DNA of 7,588 bases from Actinobacteria bacterium RBG_16_64_13. GTDB taxonomy: Bacteria; Actinomycetota; Thermoleophilia; RBG-16-64-13. The notes beneath the pieces were generated by a model, which saw only the letters and a list, made by a program, of their open reading frames with translations, did not search any database and had not been told where the DNA came from. Below are positions 5,807 through 7,588 of the stretch, piece after piece (position 1 is the stretch's first letter; each line of letters opens with the position of its first letter). A program made the position numbers and the translations under genes. Location: assembly GCA_001768675.1 (NCBI GenBank), contig MELN01000040.1:23137-30724 (forward strand). The letters are read 5' to 3'.

Positions 5807-6555
5807 ACATGCAGCCCGATCCTTCAGTCATCCTAGACAAGCTGTCGATCACGGAGCCGCTGATCGGCTTCTACGACGCGCCCGATGCCGCCCCCTTCAA
5901 GCCCTTGGCCGTTCCCGGGAACCACCAATGCGTCTTCGCCTCGTTCAAGAAGTGGCACCAGGGAAAGACTCTCCATCTGACCCGCGATAATCCGGGCTGC
6001 GGAGGCGGCCACCTGTTCGGGGTCGGCACGCTATGCCGCGAAGAAATGGTGGAGTTCCTCTGCGACGCCGAGGGCCTGAGAGCCGACCATGAGCTCATGG
6101 AGCTGTGGCTCGACGCCGCGAAGAGTTACGCGCCGGCCAATGACCATCTCCTGATCGGTCCCCTGCGCGCCGACCAGTACGACCACCTGCGCACGGTCAC
6201 CTTCTACGTGAACGCCGATCAACTCGCCGTTCTTTGCGTGGGGGCCACCTACTACAGCCGCCCGGACGAGATCCCGCCCGTGCTGGCCCCGTTCGGCTCG
6301 GGCTGTATGCAACTCACCACCCTGTTCGATAACCTCGAGGCGCCTCAGGCCCTTATCGGGGCCACCGATCACGCGCTACGCAAGTACCTCGAGCCGTGGA
6401 TGCTGGCCTTCACGGTCACGCGCCCCATGTTCGAGCTGCTCTGCCGCTGGGCCGGCGATCCCAAGAGCTCGCTGCATTCCGGCTTCCTTGACGGACTGAT
6501 CCGGGCGCGTGGAGGGTCGCTGGGGCAGAAGGACAAGGACAGAAAGGGAGTGTGA
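5803..6555 (+). CDS. DUF169 family protein, function unknown
   Basis: A 250-residue cytoplasmic protein resembling the DUF169 (COG2043) family. Visible elements are IGFYDAP near the start, an HQCVFASF stretch (41-48), the glycine-rich DNPGCGGGHLFGVG (62-75), TVTFYVNADQLAVL (131-144), APFGSGCMQ (162-170) and a C-terminal PWMLAFTVTRPMFELL (198-213). The seven Cys residues are 43, 66, 78, 87, 145, 168 and 214; Cys43, Cys66 and Cys168 sit in the conserved-looking segments and could bind a metal or cluster, which is a guess. No signal peptide or membrane helix is seen. The start is the ATG overlapping the dehydrogenase stop (ATGA, 5803-5806); the frame is open further upstream, but only inside the dehydrogenase gene. 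Its conserved place between a dehydrogenase and a SnoaL-like protein suggests a role in the same pathway. Confidence 0.78.
   Translation: MNMQPDPSVILDKLSITEPLIGFYDAPDAAPFKPLAVPGNHQCVFASFKKWHQGKTLHLTRDNPGCGGGHLFGVGTLCREEMVEFLCDAEGLRADHELMELWLDAAKSYAPANDHLLIGPLRADQYDHLRTVTFYVNADQLAVLCVGATYYSRPDEIPPVLAPFGSGCMQLTTLFDNLEAPQALIGATDHALRKYLEPWMLAFTVTRPMFELLCRWAGDPKSSLHSGFLDGLIRARGGSLGQKDKDRKGV
6543..6550 (+). promoter_or_regulatory. Ribosome binding site deciding the SnoaL-like gene start
   Basis: AAAGGGAG ends 9 bases before the ATG at 6560 and overlaps the last codons of the DUF169 gene. It favours this ATG over an in-frame GTG at 6509, which lies within the DUF169 gene. Confidence 0.6.
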
Positions 6556-6559
6556 CCAC

Positions 6560-6952
6560 ATGACAGACGCCAAGCGATCGCCCCGCGATATCGTGCTGGC
6601 CTTCTACGCAGCCGCCCTCAACGAGAAGAACGTCGAGAAGGCCAAGGAGTTCCTGGGCGAAACCTACATCCAGCACAACCCGAGAGTCCTCGACGGCCCG
6701 GAGGCCCTCCTCCGCTTCGTGCAGTTCCGCCGCGACCGCTACCCCGAGGCCCGCAACGAGGTCAAGATGGCTATCGCAGAAGGCAACCTCGTCGCTCTCC
6801 ACGTGCACTCGGTGGTGATCCCCGGAACGCCGGGGCGCCACATAGTGGATATCTTCAGGGTCGAGGACGACAAGGTCGTCGAGCACTGGGACGTGATACA
6901 AGACATCCCCCTAGAACTCTTCCCGCCGATCAATGACAACGGGCTTTTCTGA
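6560..6952 (+). CDS. SnoaL-like (NTF2-fold) protein of the COG4922 type
   Basis: A 130-residue single-domain protein of the expected size for the NTF2/SnoaL fold. Signatures are an opening helix with VLAFYAAALNEKN (12-24), YIQHNP (36-41), an FRRDRYPE stretch (57-64), the strand VALHVHSVV (78-86), and the diagnostic VDIFRVEDDKVVEHWDVIQDIP (96-117). Polar residues likely to face the cone-shaped pocket are His39, His81, His83, Asp97 and His109. Relatives are annotated as aldol-condensation, hydratase or isomerase-like proteins acting on small carbonyl compounds, but most are uncharacterised. The gene begins four bases after the DUF169 stop and precedes the cysteine hydrolase, so it belongs to the same cassette. 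A processing step on a keto or aldehyde intermediate is an inference. Confidence 0.85.
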   Translation: MTDAKRSPRDIVLAFYAAALNEKNVEKAKEFLGETYIQHNPRVLDGPEALLRFVQFRRDRYPEARNEVKMAIAEGNLVALHVHSVVIPGTPGRHIVDIFRVEDDKVVEHWDVIQDIPLELFPPINDNGLF

Positions 6953-6971
6953 GCGGCCGCGCCCCCCGCTC
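6951..6971 (+). other. Short GC hairpin between SnoaL-like and hydrolase genes
   Basis: GAGCGG at 6951-6956 pairs with CCGCTC at 6966-6971 across a 9-base loop, beginning at the stop codon of the SnoaL-like gene. There is no T-tract after it, so it is not a standard intrinsic terminator. It could moderate read-through or protect a transcript end ahead of the hydrolase gene. Confidence 0.3.
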
Positions 6972-6994
6972 GGTGTAACGTACGCCCCACATCC

Positions 6995-7002
6995 GAAAGA
7001 GG
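6995..7002 (+). promoter_or_regulatory. Ribosome binding site of the cysteine hydrolase gene
   Basis: GAAAGAGG lies 6 bases before the ATG at 7009 and supports this start, giving an N-terminus colinear with RutB-like proteins. Confidence 0.6.
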
Positions 7003-7008
7003 CAACGC

Positions 7009-7588
7009 ATGTACGCCATTCCCGCCAAGCCAGAGCCGCTGGAGATCGACCTCTCCCGGACCGCCCTGATCGTGGTAGACATGCAGAACGCGTTCGTCAG
7101 CAAAGGAGGGTTGGTCGACATCTTCGGATGGGACCCGTCGTTCAACGCCTCGGTCGTCGAGAGACACCAGAAGCTCATCCCCGCCTGCCGGACCGCCGGA
7201 ATCAAGGTCATCTACATCAAGATGAGCTACAACAAGGACTACTCCAATTCGGGGGGCCCTGACTCGCCCAACTGGCACAAGGAACTCGGCCTGGTGATGA
7301 TGCAGCGCAACCCCGAATACTGGGGCAAGTTCATCACCGAAGGCACCTGGGACGAAGAGATAGTCGACGAGTTGCGGCCCGAGCCGAGCGATACTGTCGT
7401 CCGCAAGCACCGCTACAGCGCCTTCGCCGGGACGCAGCTCGATCACGTGCTCAAGACCTACAACATCAAGTACTGCATCTACTCAGGCCTCGCGTGCAAC
7501 GCCTGCGTGGAATCGACCCTGAGGGACGGCTTCTTCCTCGACTACTGGCCCATCCTCGTGGCCGACGCCACCAATCCCAACGTCCCTG
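7009..7588 (+). CDS. Isochorismatase-fold cysteine hydrolase, RutB-like, 3' end cut by window
   Basis: The first 193 codons are present; the C-terminus (perhaps 30-50 residues) is beyond the window. The isochorismatase fold is clear: TALIVVDMQNAF (18-29) with Asp24, TVVRKHRYSAF (129-139) with Lys133, and GLACNACVESTLRDGFF (160-176) with nucleophile Cys166. This is the Asp-Lys-Cys triad of the family. Colinear resemblance to E. coli RutB is extensive, including SGGPDSPNWHK, GTWDEEIVDEL and STLRDGFFLDYW, and the triad falls at what I recall as the same residue numbers. The enzyme should hydrolyse a ureido, carbamoyl or amide C-N bond in the cytoplasm. RutB-type, N-carbamoylsarcosine, biuret or related activities remain possible. 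RutB and many relatives have T at the position of Cys163, giving a CxxC here. The gene follows the SnoaL-like gene by 56 bases, a looser link than the genes before it. Confidence 0.88.
   Translation, partial: MYAIPAKPEPLEIDLSRTALIVVDMQNAFVSKGGLVDIFGWDPSFNASVVERHQKLIPACRTAGIKVIYIKMSYNKDYSNSGGPDSPNWHKELGLVMMQRNPEYWGKFITEGTWDEEIVDELRPEPSDTVVRKHRYSAFAGTQLDHVLKTYNIKYCIYSGLACNACVESTLRDGFFLDYWPILVADATNPNVP

Noticed and set aside
6509..6559. GTG start at 6509 for the SnoaL-like gene
   Set aside because: It lies inside the DUF169 coding region and adds residues not seen in this family; the ATG at 6560 has a clear AAAGGGAG site.
6739..7446. A 235-codon minus-strand frame opposite the SnoaL-like and hydrolase genes
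   Set aside because: It spans two well-supported genes on the other strand and their intergenic gap, with no family features.

Overview
The window is a GC-rich bacterial chromosomal segment. Codon third positions are mostly G or C, and genes are tightly packed with 4-bp ATGA overlaps and good Shine-Dalgarno sites. Nothing fixes the taxon. The mixture of a B12-type radical SAM enzyme, an SPL-family radical SAM enzyme, a DUF169 protein and Met-rich DUF305/SHOCT proteins would suit a high-GC lineage such as Actinomycetota or Chloroflexota from an anoxic or metal-exposed habitat. This is an inference. No rRNA, tRNA, CRISPR array, transposase or phage gene was seen.

Layout. (1) Bases 1-191 hold the 3' end of a plus-strand kelch-type beta-propeller protein. 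(2) Bases 219-1204, minus strand, hold a two-gene unit: a membrane-anchored protein with two DUF305 domains joined by four GGGMM repeats, then a small SHOCT-domain membrane protein that itself begins MMWGGGFGMG. Both look like envelope proteins of the metal (probably copper) handling type. (3) Bases 1205-1444 are a divergent intergenic region. (4) Bases 1445-2896, plus strand, hold a B12-binding-domain radical SAM protein. (5) Bases 2964-4486, minus strand, hold a translationally coupled pair: an unrecognised multi-pass membrane protein, then an SPL-family radical SAM protein. (6) Bases 4487-4609 are a second divergent intergenic region with a short dyad. (7) From 4610 to the window edge, plus strand, runs a compact cassette: iron-containing alcohol dehydrogenase, DUF169 protein, SnoaL-like (NTF2-fold) protein and a RutB-like cysteine hydrolase cut by the window end.

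How the genes may work together. The last four genes look like a small catabolic operon. The hydrolase would cleave a C-N bond in an amide, ureido or carbamoyl compound, the SnoaL-like protein would act on a carbonyl intermediate, and the Fe-dehydrogenase would reduce or oxidise an aldehyde or alcohol. The DUF169 protein has no assigned role. The hydrolase closely resembles RutB of uracil degradation, yet no RutA, RutC or RutF is visible, so this may be an undescribed variant of such a pathway. Together with the DUF305/SHOCT methionine-rich pair and the coupled membrane/SPL pair, it is among the parts most worth following up.
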